From positions 82,545,942-82,609,941 of the forward strand of contig OY970825.1 of assembly GCA_963853835.1 (NCBI GenBank): DNA of 64,000 bases, written 5' to 3'. This DNA comes from Calendula officinalis. Its lineage: Eukaryota > Streptophyta > Magnoliopsida > Asterales > Asteraceae. Made by a program: the position numbers and the translations under genes. The notes under the pieces are model-generated. The model made no database searches, was not told where the DNA came from, and saw only the letters and a list, made by a program, of their open reading frames with translations. Positions 1-11,301 of the stretch are shown here, one piece after another; positions within the stretch are counted from its first letter, which is position 1; each line of letters opens with the position of its first letter.

Positions 1-761
1 TTTAATATACATATACGAGCAGAAACAAAACCATGTACGAGCAGAAACAAAGCCAGAAACAAAACCATAATCAATTGAATTTCATTGTTAAATAATAAAA
101 ATTGCTTCATAATCAAATTTCTTCAAATTTCTTCCACCAATTCATTTGAGTAAGAGCAGGTAGTGTATCTCCACCAATTGAACCACCAAAAACAAAATCA
201 AGTAAAACCATTTTGTTAATTGAACCCTAATTTTGTGAATTTGACGAAACAACAAACAAAACTATTAAATTGAGCCATAACTCATGTTCTAATTGAGAAA
301 ACAGAAGATCTACGACCACTAAACATTTAATAATAGCATTATTCATTTGGATTTCATTGTTAACGTACCAGAGCAGCGCCGACAATGGGGAGGAGGAACG
401 GCGGCAGCGACGTCGAGGGGGAGGGAGCAACACCGGCGAGGGGGAGGAGGAGCGGCGGCGGTGGCAGCGAGGGAGAGGAGGAGCAGGTTGGTGACGTGAG
501 GGTTGGAGACGGGAAGAAAATTTTTAGGGGTAGGGTTTTTCACGTGGAGAAGGAGGCGTTAAGGGAGCGTGTGTTTTTTTAAAGTTTGGCAGATGGAAAA
601 AGCAATGTTTCAAGTCTGTGGGAAAAGGGCTCTAGGCAGACATTATTTTGTCTGCGGGCTTCGAAAAAACAAACATCTGCACAACACCTTTTCTGCCCGT
701 GGTCTGCGTGGCGAAGACAAAAGACCTCAGGAAGATCTTTTTGGAAAAAACAAACAGCACC
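1..761. mobile_element. Non-autonomous PIF/Harbinger-like element, right part (left end outside the window)
   Basis: Position 1 corresponds to 25424 inside the complete copy at 25112-26184. The right terminal inverted repeat ends at 761 and is followed by the TAA target duplication, which also serves as the first bases of the adjacent hAT element. No transposase is encoded. A GC-rich stretch lies at about 385-560. Confidence 0.85.
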
Positions 762-1303
762 TAAGTTGCACAGAAACGGCAGGGAAGAAGACGTACCCGT
801 ATCTGAAACGGCGCAGAAACGGAAACGCAGGGGATACGTGAAGAAACGTTTCTGATTGGACCGATACGTTTCTTGTGGAGTATCTGGGCCGTTTCTTTGG
901 AGTTTCCATTTATTTTAATTCAAAATGGGCTAAAATCTAAAGTCTAATGGGCTAAACTCTAATTTCTAAACCACTTAATTCTTACGTATCTTGTTCCTCC
1001 ACTATTATTTTCTTATTCTGAAATCTTAATTCTTATTATTATGAACTAAAAGAGTAAATTCAGTATTCACGTTATACTATTATACTATTAATATTAATTA
1101 CCTTTTGTAGATTTAGTTTTTTTTAGTTTACACCTAACATTAATATATATCTATTTTAGAATTTCTTTAACATATATATATTTTAATATTTCATATTTGC
1201 CGTATCTATGCCGTATCCGTATCTTGAATTTTTGAATTTTGCCGTTTCCCGTATCCGTTACGTATCCGTATCCTGGTGCCGTATCCGTATCCGTGCAACT
1301 TAG
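762..1303. mobile_element. Non-autonomous hAT-like element (hAT-1), unit 1
   Basis: This is the same 0.54-kb element as at 12895-13437. The right end reads GTGCAACTTAG and is followed by ATTTCTGA, one half of the 8-bp target duplication. The left half of that duplication was lost when the Harbinger element came to lie here. CGTATCC and related motifs are repeated near both ends, as is common for subterminal transposase-binding sites in hAT elements. There is no coding sequence. Confidence 0.8.
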
Positions 1304-1744
1304 ATTTCTGAACCTCAAAACCTAAAATGACATGACCCGGAATATTTTAACGGGGCCCGATTTTGGAAAACGGATCCCAAATCATAATTTAGGGGAGGTT
1401 TATGTAAGTTTAATTATTTAGTAAATTACAAAATGTCCCTGTGACTTGCTATAAACTACATAAATGATCTATATCTTTAAAAAAATTATACAAATGGTCT
1501 CTGATATTTGTAGTTTTTGGTTGTTCTGAATGGACGAATATAAGAACTCTCTATTTAGCAATGAGCAAGTATTTTAGTGACCGAGAGAATACGATCGACA
1601 CTTGTTTTGAAAGATTGAGGCTTCAGTGTTGGTAAACCACATTCACTTCGGTTGTTGAAGAGGGTATTTGATAGAGACCTATTTAAGATGGTCAATCTCC
1701 CAAGAATTTAGACTAAGAAATTAAAGACAATTTAACAAACTTTT

Positions 1745-3209
1745 GAGTAAATTACACGGATAGTCCCTGTGGTTTGACAAATGTTTTGGATTTGGTCCCT
1801 AAGTATTAAAAATTACACTCGTGATCACCGTGGTTTGTACTTTGTATTGATTTTAGTCCCTAATACTAACAACCGTTAAAATTTGCTGTTAAATTTATTT
1901 TAATGACTATTTTACCCTTTTATAGTTTAAGTTCTTGTTAGTTTACTCTGACAAGCCCGATACACAGTCAACTTTGACTTCTGTAGAAAACCCAGAAGAT
2001 CTAATTAACTTTACATCAATTTCTTGTACCCAAATTCATCTTCACAATGTTATAACCAATAAAAGTTTCCAAGATTAAACCTTTTTAGCATCTCCGACTG
2101 CAATAATCCACCGGAAAGAAATGGCTATGCGACGAGGCACCGGAATGAAAGCCGCCGCCACTGCCGGAAAACTGATCGGAACGACACCGGAAGAGATCAA
2201 CCAGCCACGGTACCGAGGGTTTTGAAAGAGACGATGGGGTCGGTTCACCGCAGAGATCATCCGTGACCGTGGAAGAAATTACAGCCGCCTATGCCATCTC
2301 CGGCAACACCCCCATCTCCGGCGATGATGCCATCTCCCACGAAGCCATCATCGCCACATATCTACACCACCGGTGCCGCCTCCACAGTGCGATTCCGTCA
2401 TTTTTGGTGAGAATTGAAATATTGTGTTGTTATGTTGTTGCAGGTTATTTGCGAGAATTGAAATCGATGGATGTGATATATTGTGGTTGAAGTTTGATTT
2501 GTGGATTACACGCACCCGAAGCCTCAACCTGAGTCGTTGAAATCGGTGAGAGTGAGGTTAAGAAGAAGCCGTTTGTTCAACCACCGCCATTGAAACATTG
2601 AAGCTGTTGTTTGATTCTTTTAATGTTGAAACATTGAAACAGAACAGTGAAGGTTTCATTTTCGATTTGGTGTCTTTGAGTTTTCTAAGAAGAATTCATT
2701 TTCGGAGAATCAAGAAAGAGTAGAAGGATTTAGGTACGCTAGGAGGTTTAATTTTGGAATATATGAACTTGATTCAACCCAGTTCAAAGATTCAACCTTT
2801 TTCCATTATCTATTATAGAAATCCTTCAAACTATGGTCAAATCTTTTTGTGAACAGAAAATGGGTTTTCAACACACAAAATGAATAGAACTTCTAGAATT
2901 TGGGTTTTAACATATGCATATTTGAAGTAATTATCTGAAATGGGTTTTAGTTATTAATAAATCTGATTATTTAGGTTAGGGTTTTGATTGATTTTGTTTT
3001 TGTTTGCACGGAAAGAGGAAAGAGATGTAAGGGTGAGGGTAAAATTGTCAATTTAAAAAGTTTAACAGCAAATTTTAACGGCAGTTAGTATTAGGGACCA
3101 AAACCAATACGAAGTCCAAACCACGGTGACCACGGGTGTAATTTATGAGACTTAGGGACCAAATTCAAAACTATTGTCAAACCACAGGGACTATTCGTGT
3201 AATTTACTC
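1745..3209. mobile_element. Mutator-like element (MULE), possible Pack-MULE, unit 1 only
   Basis: A 1465-bp insertion is absent from all other units, where the sequence runs straight through. It is flanked by a perfect 9-bp direct repeat CAAACTTTT (1736-1744 and 3210-3218). Its ends are long inverted repeats of about 150 bp (GAGTAAATTACAC at both tips; 1745 to about 1895, and about 3060 to 3209). A 9-bp duplication with long terminal repeats is typical of Mutator elements. No transposase is seen. The interior at about 2090-2400 is distinctly richer in G+C than the surroundings and carries short open frames on both strands, which suggests captured gene sequence; the donor gene is not recognised. 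Confidence 0.88.
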
Positions 3210-3618
3210 CAAACTTTTTCTTCTCTAATTCATTAATCAAAATACAATTACAATTTACAAGACATCTAAAATAACTAAATATCCTACCCACTAACCATGA
3301 TCTAAATCATGGGAACAAAAACATGCATTAAATGTAAAACTACCCACTAAATGATAAAACTACTTTTTAACTAGCCAAATTAAAAGGAAACTAAATTAAG
3401 TAAAACAAAACATTAATTCTTCAAAGTTAGGGACGTAGATGCAATTAACATAATGCACATATCAGTATTTATACTCGAAGGTTGATCGGATAATATCGTA
3501 TTAGGCAACGTGTCAACTTCTGATTCTTCTAACAACTATAATACTACACATATCATAAAACATACACCCAACATTTTCCTCCTCTTTAGGAACAGTACCC
3601 AAAATATGTACTTTTGTG

Positions 3619-4136
3619 TAGGGATGGAATCGGGTCCAGAACCGACCCGGATGGACCCGTACCCGAAATACCCGAGACCCGATTTAGGAGGATTAGTAGA
3701 CCCGAGAACCGAACCGTTTTACAGAATACGGTTACGGTTCGGTTCCGGGTTCGGTTCGGGTAAATCAGGTATAGAGCCGATTGGAACCGAAATAGTAACT
3801 GGAGTCGTTTTTTGGTGTTTGTATCATATTTTTTAGTTTATACATGTAATTTTATAATGATTTACAAATAACAATTATTTAATTAATATAAATCAAACAC
3901 TATTTGTAGTATTATACCACAACAAATTCCATATACATAGTTAATTAATTTCGGTTCCGGGTCTTAGACCCGATTTGTTCCATACCCGATGTACCCGGGC
4001 CCGATTTACATGTACCCGAAATACCCGATGCCTGATTTTTTCTTAAAAATATTGAACCCGATACCCGAACCGATTTTTAGTAATCCGGTTCCGTACGGGT
4101 ACTGTTTCGGGTTTTCAGTTCTATATCCCATTCCTA
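3619..4136. mobile_element. Non-autonomous hAT-like element (hAT-2) without nested Stowaway, unit 1
   Basis: The element starts TAGGGATGG and ends with an imperfect inverse of this, flanked by a perfect 8-bp duplication CTTTTGTG (3611-3618 and 4137-4144). The interior is dense in CCCGA/CGGGT motifs near both ends. It is 518 bp long and has no transposase. It is the only copy in the window that lacks the Stowaway insertion: its sequence runs through the TA target at about 3830. Open frames inside it are repeat-driven and not genes. Confidence 0.85.
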
Positions 4137-4144
4137 CTTTTGTG

Positions 4145-4659
4145 TGCAAGGTAGGTCAATATAATATGCATACATTAAATATCATTCAAGACTCTCATCC
4201 ATAAAAGATATATTTATATCTTTTATTCGAGCAAATAAATTATTATTTGTGGGAAACTATTACACATAAGATATTACGACAAATCTTTGCATAGTACTTC
4301 ACAACTCCTAAAAAAACATTTTAATAGTCTGCTAGTAGATGATCAATAACACAACAACGAACCTATTCGACACTGAGTTCTTCAACTTTATCTTCGATTA
4401 TGTTGACTGTTCTTCTTGTCTTTTGATCAATGAGAGCACACTAATCTAAATATATGTGCACAACTATACATGTGTCACACAACCTATATTTAAAAAAATT
4501 AAGTCTATACACAACGATTAACTTAACTTGGGTATAACTATACATTTATACTAATTAAGTGTTCATATTAAAACTGTATACAATATGACTAATAGTTTTG
4601 CTCAGTCCCTCCGTCCAGCACATAATTAGCATATCTTTATCATCTTTCCTCTCCTTTTT
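4145..4659. other. AT-rich spacer, unit 1
   Basis: This is homologous to 15089-15648 of unit 2, with a 44-bp deletion near 4620. I see no gene or structured element in it. Homology to the other units ends at about 4659. Confidence 0.7.
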
Positions 4660-4905
4660 AAAAACTTAAAATAACACATCATAATTTAAAGAAAACACAT
4701 CTTAAAAACTTACCTCTATACCGCTATTCGTGTTCGCTGATTTAACTAAACGAACACATGATTAACTAAACTGAACGAACATGTGATTCACGGTTTATTT
4801 ACAAGCCTACTCAAAACCTCTATCTAAATATTTTGGGAGGGTAAAGAGGTCTTTTTGGGATGAAGGAATGTGAGAGGCGTATAAGAAGGAAGTGGATAGA
4901 ATGAG

Positions 4906-5783
4906 ATGTATGATATGATGATGTGGTTGCCATACAATCAACTAAAATCAAAATTTCCAACTGCTGCTTCATCATCTTTTGGCCATACGTCTTACTTCCA
5001 GGCCAAAAGTTCCAACAAGGTACTATTACGAGCTTAATTTTGTATATTATTTTGAATTTTGGTTCATGTATGTACGTGTTCTCGAGTGTTACTGTTGTTG
5101 ATGCAATCTGCTGCTTTTAATTACTAAATCACTTGAAGTTGTTACCAATAGTCGGTTATGTGATTTGGGGGAAATGCAGTCTTCGATAATGAATTATTCT
5201 TTATTTTTGTTTAGTGAATAATTATGCAAAATGTATGAGGCATGTTTCAAATTGCAAATTTGGTATTGAATAGCAATACATTGCTGATAAACCCTAACTT
5301 TTTGTACTATAAATCGGTGTCTTGGTTAAGTATTCTAATTTCTTGTTTAAGTTCCAACTTTTGGGGAAAGGGCCCACCAGTTGTTCGATGAAAGTCCCCG
5401 ATCAAAACAACTTCGCAATGTACATGTAGTTTACATGTAATAATAAACACAACACATAGTTTAAAAGTTGGGTTTTAGTTACAAATTTAGTAATGAAAGT
5501 TTAATCACAAAATCAGGGACCAAAGTCAGGGTATTTGGTTACTTGTTTTGGCATCTTTCCCTAAAATTTCCCTATATTTTTAAAAATTGAACTCTCGCTC
5601 CTTTACTTACGTTTCTTGCTAATTTTCCAAACACAATTACCAAATTATAGGCCTTTCATCTTACATTCTATTTGAAGTCCTAAGAAATTCACAACAAATT
5701 TTTCAGAGTGGTTGCATAATCAGTGTTGTTGTGCAGAGCAAACCAAAGAAATGTTGTCTCTGCAACAGTTACCTTGTACTCAG
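4906..5783 (+). pseudogene. Candidate 5' fragment of an unrecognised gene (two exons)
   Basis: Exon a (4906-5019, 38 codons) opens with an ATG after an in-frame TAG and ends at a good donor (AACAAG|GTACTA). Exon b (5707-5783) follows a pyrimidine-rich acceptor (TTTTTCAG) and ends at CTCAG|GTTTAT. Joined in phase they give an open frame of about 63 residues: first rich in Ser, Thr, Lys and Phe with few acidic residues, like a plastid transit peptide, then a hydrophobic valine run followed by a short lysine- and cysteine-rich stretch. I do not recognise the protein. The frame would be cut off by the rearrangement junction at 6216. Splicing exon b to CstF50 exon 2 would be out of frame. This is an inference from splice sites and phase only. 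Confidence 0.35.
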
Positions 5784-5859
5784 GTTTATCTCTTCTCTTA
5801 TACTTTTGGCCCGTTTCTTGTTTTTGACTTCTAGAAACAAAAGTCAACATCCTTTCCAT

Positions 5860-6121
5860 TAGAGATGGCCAGCCATTCCAACCCGTTTACTTATAAATGG
5901 GTCAATTCGGGTTATGTTTTTTCTTCAACGGGCCACATTTCACATTGAAATGATATACTTTTTTGTAATCACTTTTGACACATTAATTATTATTTATAAA
6001 AAGACTAGAACAGAAGTCTTTTTTGTCAACCCAACCTGACCCTTGTTGACTCTTACAAAAGTCAAAAACTACCCATTTCCGTTTTAACCTATAACCCGAC
6101 CCGCCCATTTTCCCATCTCTA
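5860..6121. mobile_element. Small hAT-like element in the unit 1 unique segment
   Basis: The tips are inverted copies of TAGAGATGG (5860-5868 and 6113-6121), and the ends hold ACCCG/CGGGT motifs as in other small plant hATs. Flanking octamers CTTTCCAT and ATTTATAT match only partly, so the target duplication has decayed or the borders are slightly off. It does not occur elsewhere in the window. Confidence 0.55.
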
Positions 6122-6328
6122 ATTTATATAAGTTGACTCTGTGAATCAGGTAGGGCTGTGTACAAATGGCCGGTTCCAAAAAGGTGTCCCATTTATTGTT
6201 AGAGCAGAGCATATATCAGCTCCTTTAACCTCCCTCCAAGGTAATATATTAAAATTATTATTATCTTTAATAAAAACCTTTCGTTAATACTGAATCTATT
6301 AACTACTGATTGACTTATATCTTTGTAG

Positions 6329-9300
6329 GCTGCAAGTGCAGTTGCTTCAGCTACAATGACACCACTTAACATTGAAGCTTCTCCAAAGAAACTTCTTGAA
6401 TTGGTTGCCAAGGTTTTTCTTTTTATTTTTTTTTAATTAAATAACAGTTAAAGTTAATAATTAATGAATAATATAAACAAAAAGAATATTGGGTTTGAGA
6501 AATAAAAAAAACAGGGTCTTGCAGTTGAAAAAGACGAAACAGGCAGAGGAATATCATCATCTCCATTATTTGATACAAACACAACATTACCTTTGAAATA
6601 TGGCTCAATACCGCCTCCACGTGTTGTTTCTGTTGATTTTAGGTAATTTTTAAATGTTTGAGAAATTATGAAATTGATATAAGGGCAGACTGCAGAAAAA
6701 GGTACTGAACTACTGATATTAAACTTTTTTATTTCACAACTAAAGGTACTAATTTTTTATTCTTTTCCACCAAAATGAGGACTATGTTACCTCTTAAATT
6801 TTTATACCAAAATTAGGACTTGTTTTTTAACAAATTGTTTTTCGGTGAAAGGTAAAAAAAAAAATACACATTTTCGTCTTTAAAGAAAATTTAATATCTT
6901 TAATTGTGATAAAAAGAAGTTCGCTGGCCTTTTATGATGTTTGCCCTAGATTAAATTACCAAAAATGACATTAAAAATAAATAACATAAAAATCATGACC
7001 TTTGTGAATTGGAAGTAAGTAGCTAATTATCTTATATTCTTTAGATAGTCAATTTGTTGCAGCTGATCTGAAACTGAAAACTGCTTCTTTGACCCATTAA
7101 TAAATCGATAATTAGAAGCAGAATCTGTTTATCAAAATATTAAAAATATAGATGCATTTTGAAATAATAACGAAAATGGCTCAAATCTTACAGTGCTGCA
7201 CATGATACAAAAGGCTCCTCAAAAACTTTCCCAAAACACGAAACTCGCCACGTGTCAGAACATAAGGTATGCATGACATTAATATATGAAATAAAAAATT
7301 GTTTTTTCACAACTTACAAATTAATAAATTATTAAAAAAACGCAGAATGCTGCCAGATGTGCAAGATTTAGTCCTGATGGAAGATATTTTGCATCAGGGA
7401 GTGCAGATACATCAATTAAACTGTTTGAGGTAATCATTTTGATATAATAGTTCCTATCTAGAGAGGCTAAAACGAGTTAGGTTGACCCGAAACAGCTTTT
7501 ATCCTTTTTTATTTAGTTTTATTATAAATAAGTAGTGTATTCAGTATTATCATGGAAACTATATTGTTAGAGTCATATTCTAGTCTTATGAATAAAGCGA
7601 ATTAGGAGGTTGTATACGTCTATGCAGTAAAAATGGTTTTTTTTTTCTTTTTTTGCCTAAAAAGCAATGTACTTTTATGTTTGTCTTCTTTAGTTGTATT
7701 ATGAATTTTGTCCAATTGGCTCATTAAAAGATAGTTTTGTGTCTCAATTGGATCATTACAAGATGTTTTTCACAAAAAGTTCATTGTTTAGGAAATGGTA
7801 CTTTTTATAAAAAGAATGTTAAATTTTTAGAAATTAATATTGTTTAGAAGGTTTTTAATTGATCCAAGTGGGACTCAGAACCATCTTTTGACGACCCAAT
7901 TGGACTAAACTTTATACAACCACTAAATTGTGACACATGTCTTTTTTCTTCTTATTTTTTTCTCTTTTTTCTTCTTATTTTTTTCTCATTTTTCTCTTAT
8001 GTGCAGGTTGCAAAAGTGATGCTGCCAGAGGGAAAGGATGTTAGACCTGTTTTAAGGACATTTTACGACCATCTACAAGTATATATTAATTTATTTACAT
8101 AAAAGTATAAAATATTTTTTCAAATCATTATCTTTTTTCTAAACATTTTTTTTTTCTTTCAAATAATCAAACTTTTTTTTCATCATGTTTCTTGTTGACC
8201 TTCATAATGTCATCTTGAAACTAATAAAAAATTTATATTTCTGCAGCCAGTAAACGACTTGGATTTTCATCCTCAAAATACTATTTTAATATCCGGGGCC
8301 AAAGATCACACAATAAAGTCTGATTTTCTATCCATAATTGTTTAATCTATACATAAACGAATAAGTTATTAATTATTAGTTATATTTATCATACCACCAT
8401 AATACAGGTTTTTTGACTTTTCTAAGACCGTTGCAAAGAGAGCATTCAGAGTTATCCAGGTTTATTTGTAATTTTATTGGAGTCCATTAAATAAATTTGT
8501 GATAAAATAGAAGGGAAAATTTCATAATATAACAATATACTTAAGGTGCTTGTCCGTTTTAGTAATTAGATTTTTTTAAGACATGTTTTGGTAATTACAA
8601 GTTTTTAGCCACATAGGGCCAAAAAACTTCTTTTATTACCAAAATAGGCCGGCTAAAAACTTGTAATTAACAAATCAGACCTTAAAAAGTTATAATTACC
8701 TAAACACACCACCGACAATTTTTTTAAACTATTTGATTACAATTTCCCTAAATATAAACTTAATTAGATTTCTTAATATCTCGTTTTTTATATTTAATGT
8801 TTTACAGGATACTCATAATGTGCGGTCTGTATGTTTTCATCCGTCTGGCGATTTTCTTCTAGCAGGCACAGATCATCATGTTCCACATTTATATGATATT
8901 ACTACTTTTCAATGTTACCTTTCGGCAAATGTACAAGAAATTGGTGTTAATAGTGCAATAAATCAGGTATAAACACTTTCATAATTGTTATGTTATAATC
9001 CTCAAACTTTTACTGATTTGGTGTTTTAACCCTTCAACTTTATTTGTCAATGGCTTTTTTTTATCCTAAAAGTTTTTGACTTGCTATCACATGTTAATAC
9101 TTACAAAACCATTTTAATGTTTTTTTTTTTAATTTTAAATTTATTATTGTTTGTGGTGATGCAGGTGAGATATTCATGTACAGGTGGCATGTATGTAACA
9201 GCTTCAAAAGATGGTGGTATTAGAATATGGGATGGTGTTACTAGCAACGTTGTTCGTTCCATACTTAGTGCTCATGGGTCAGCTGAAGCCACTAGTGCAT

Positions 9301-9956
9301 ATTTTACAAAAGATCAAAGGTATTAATAATTTCTTAATAAAATGATGATGATTTTTCAGATAATTTCTTCTAAAAAAATTACTAATGATTTCTTCTAAAA
9401 AAATTACTAATAATTTCTTCTAAAAAAATTATTTTTTTTAAAAAAAAGGTTGTATTAATAAAATGATGATGATTTTTCAGATATGTTCTGTCATGTGGAA
9501 AAGATTCTTCTGTGAAGCTGTGGGAAGTTGGAACGGGCCGATTAGTGAAACACTATCTTGGAGCCACGCACACACAAATACGTTGTCAGGTATTTTCATT
9601 TTCGTTTTTATATATTTATTATTATTATTATTATTTTTTGTTATTTAATAGCTAATGGATTGAGTAAATTTGCAGGCTATTTTCAACGAAACAGAAGAAT
9701 TTGTATTATGCATTGATGAACCTAGCAATGAGGTATACATAACTAATTTTGTTTTATGGTTTGAATGAATTTATAATAATTAGTTTGATATTTTCAGATT
9801 GTGATATGGGATGCTGTTAGTGCAGAAAAAGTAGGAAGATGGCCATCTAACCATGCGGGCCCACCCAGGTGGCTCGAGCACTCGCCTACCGAGCCAGCAT
9901 TTGTGTCGTGTGGGACTGATCGAGCAGTTAGATTTTGGAAGGAAACAACACCTTGA
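6329..9956 (+). pseudogene. CSTF50: CstF50 copy 1, exon 1 missing
   Basis: Exons 2-13 are present and in phase: 6329-6412, 6515-6642, 7194-7266, 7346-7429, 8007-8078, 8247-8317, 8408-8459, 8808-8966, 9165-9319, 9481-9589, 9676-9732, 9798-9956 (stop TGA 9954-9956). Exon 1, which in unit 2 encodes the first 34 residues including the start of the dimerisation region, is absent because the upstream 2.8 kb is replaced by other DNA. No stop interrupts exons 2-13. Translation could only begin at an internal ATG in exon 2 (6356) or from a new upstream exon; an ATG at 5751, 33 nt before a possible donor, would join in phase. Relative to unit 2 it has Ile for Val in the first WD repeat and the V-A-K and H-L-Q forms of exon 6. 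A truncated protein would keep all seven WD repeats. Confidence 0.8.
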
Positions 9957-11301
9957 GAAGATGCCTATCATTTTCAATTTTGTTTTGTAACATAAACATT
10001 ATTAGTATTGAAAATGGACTTTACTTTATGTTCGAACCAAAAGGGGTGTAAGCTATAATGAAGAAATGTGTTTTTACCATTTGATAAATTATAGTGTTTG
10101 CTTGATCCATAGACTGAGTCAAATGGTGGCAATTTGTGTTGGGTAGGCGGGTTGATATCACCCAACAGCGAATTGGGTTGGCGGGTTCAGACTCATGTAA
10201 TCAATCTTTATTATTACCTTATTTGGTAAAAAAGGTGATATATTTTTAAAATTTACCTTATTTGGTAAAAAAGGTGACTTATTTTCTACGAACTATCTAC
10301 TTTAATAAAGTGAAATTATTTTTTTATCATTACTTTTAAACATAATTGAAGCTCATGGTTTGAGGGTTGTTAAACCCCGTTAAAACTATGTAACCTCACC
10401 AAATGGATTTTCCCACACCCTGCCGCCAACTATTTCACCATAGCTATAACGGTTAACAAAATCTCTTTTATTTTATTTTATTTTATTTTATTTTATTTTG
10501 TAAATTGTGATTGGTTTGGTATATTTTTTGTGGGTCAAAAAGGATATGGTAATTTTGAGTTGGATTTTAAAACCATGTTAAAGGGGCAAAAAGCCTTTAA
10601 CATGGCTTTAACAAGGATCTCATACCTTGTGCTCTTAATATCACTTTATCCAAAATGAGTAAGACTCATTCTCTATTAACTATCTACTTTAATCTATCTT
10701 AACAAACCTTTTAATTTTTTGCACCTGTTTATAAAAATAAAAATAAAAAGCCTCAAAAACTATGAAACTTCAAATGTATCACTTGTTTTGATACAGAGGT
10801 AGTATATAGAATACATTTGTGACCCTTGCATTATTAATACAATGCCCTAACAAATTAAGCTGCTAGACTATATGTTTATCACTTGATTATAATAATCTTT
10901 ATTAATCGCTTAAACTTTAATATTTGAAATTATCACCATCACTACCAATTGGTCGTCACAAACTATAATTATAGGGTATGCAGCATTGTACCCTTAAAGT
11001 TTATCTTAATGGATCAATAGAGGTCATAAACACATTTGTACTGCTATGTTGCAACATCATTTTGCAAGAACTCAGAATTACTTTTAACAAAATAAAGTCT
11101 AAAAGCAACTTAACAACACTCTACTTTGAGTTCATAACATCATTTCCAACCTATTCGAGTGTTTATTTCCAATACAGAAAAAATAACTTAGTATCAATCT
11201 AATGTTCACCAAACAACAAAACAAAAAACATGCAGCAAAACATAGTAAAACTCAATGATAAAACCAAATCATCATACCATTGCAGCACACCTTCAAATTG
11301 C
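9957..11301. other. Spacer between convergent CstF50 and PNM1, unit 1
   Basis: This holds the 3' UTRs of the two convergent genes. A TTTTA microsatellite lies at about 10466-10499. Just before it are two 24-bp direct repeats with the core TTATTTGGTAAAAAAGG, near 10215-10275 (equivalent to 22436-22459 and 22475-22498 in unit 2). Equivalent spacers are 22178-23522, 34394-35738 and 52639-53983. Units 4 and 6 keep only the right part (40778-41766 and 60571-61560). No further gene is seen. Confidence 0.7.

Larger units (their letters stand above)
4660..6215. other. Segment unique to unit 1, replacing the CstF50 promoter and exon 1
   Basis: Homology to the other units stops at about 4659 (unit 2 equivalent 15648) and resumes at 6216 (unit 2 equivalent 18473). 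The 2.8 kb of unit 2 between these points holds the 5' flank, 5' UTR and exon 1 of CstF50. Unit 1 has instead 1.56 kb of unrelated DNA holding two plausible exons of an unrecognised gene and a small hAT-like element. The cause is a rearrangement rather than simple insertion, because the replaced sequence is missing. Confidence 0.85.

Noticed and set aside
569..855. Overlapping open frames across the Harbinger/hAT-1 border
   Set aside because: They cross the junction of two transposons, overlap in two frames and have no splice or family support.
1745..3209. LTR retrotransposon or solo LTR
   Set aside because: The ends are inverted, not direct, repeats and the target duplication is 9 bp, which fits Mutator rather than an LTR element.
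3510..3836. Open frame of about 110 codons over hAT-2, repeated in each unit
   Set aside because: It spans the border of the hAT-2 element, is driven by CCCGA/CGGGT repeats, is interrupted in some copies by the Stowaway and resembles no protein family.
9463..9648. Short frame starting before CstF50 exon 11
   Set aside because: It reads exon 11 in the wrong frame and runs into the following intron; the in-phase exon is 9481-9589.
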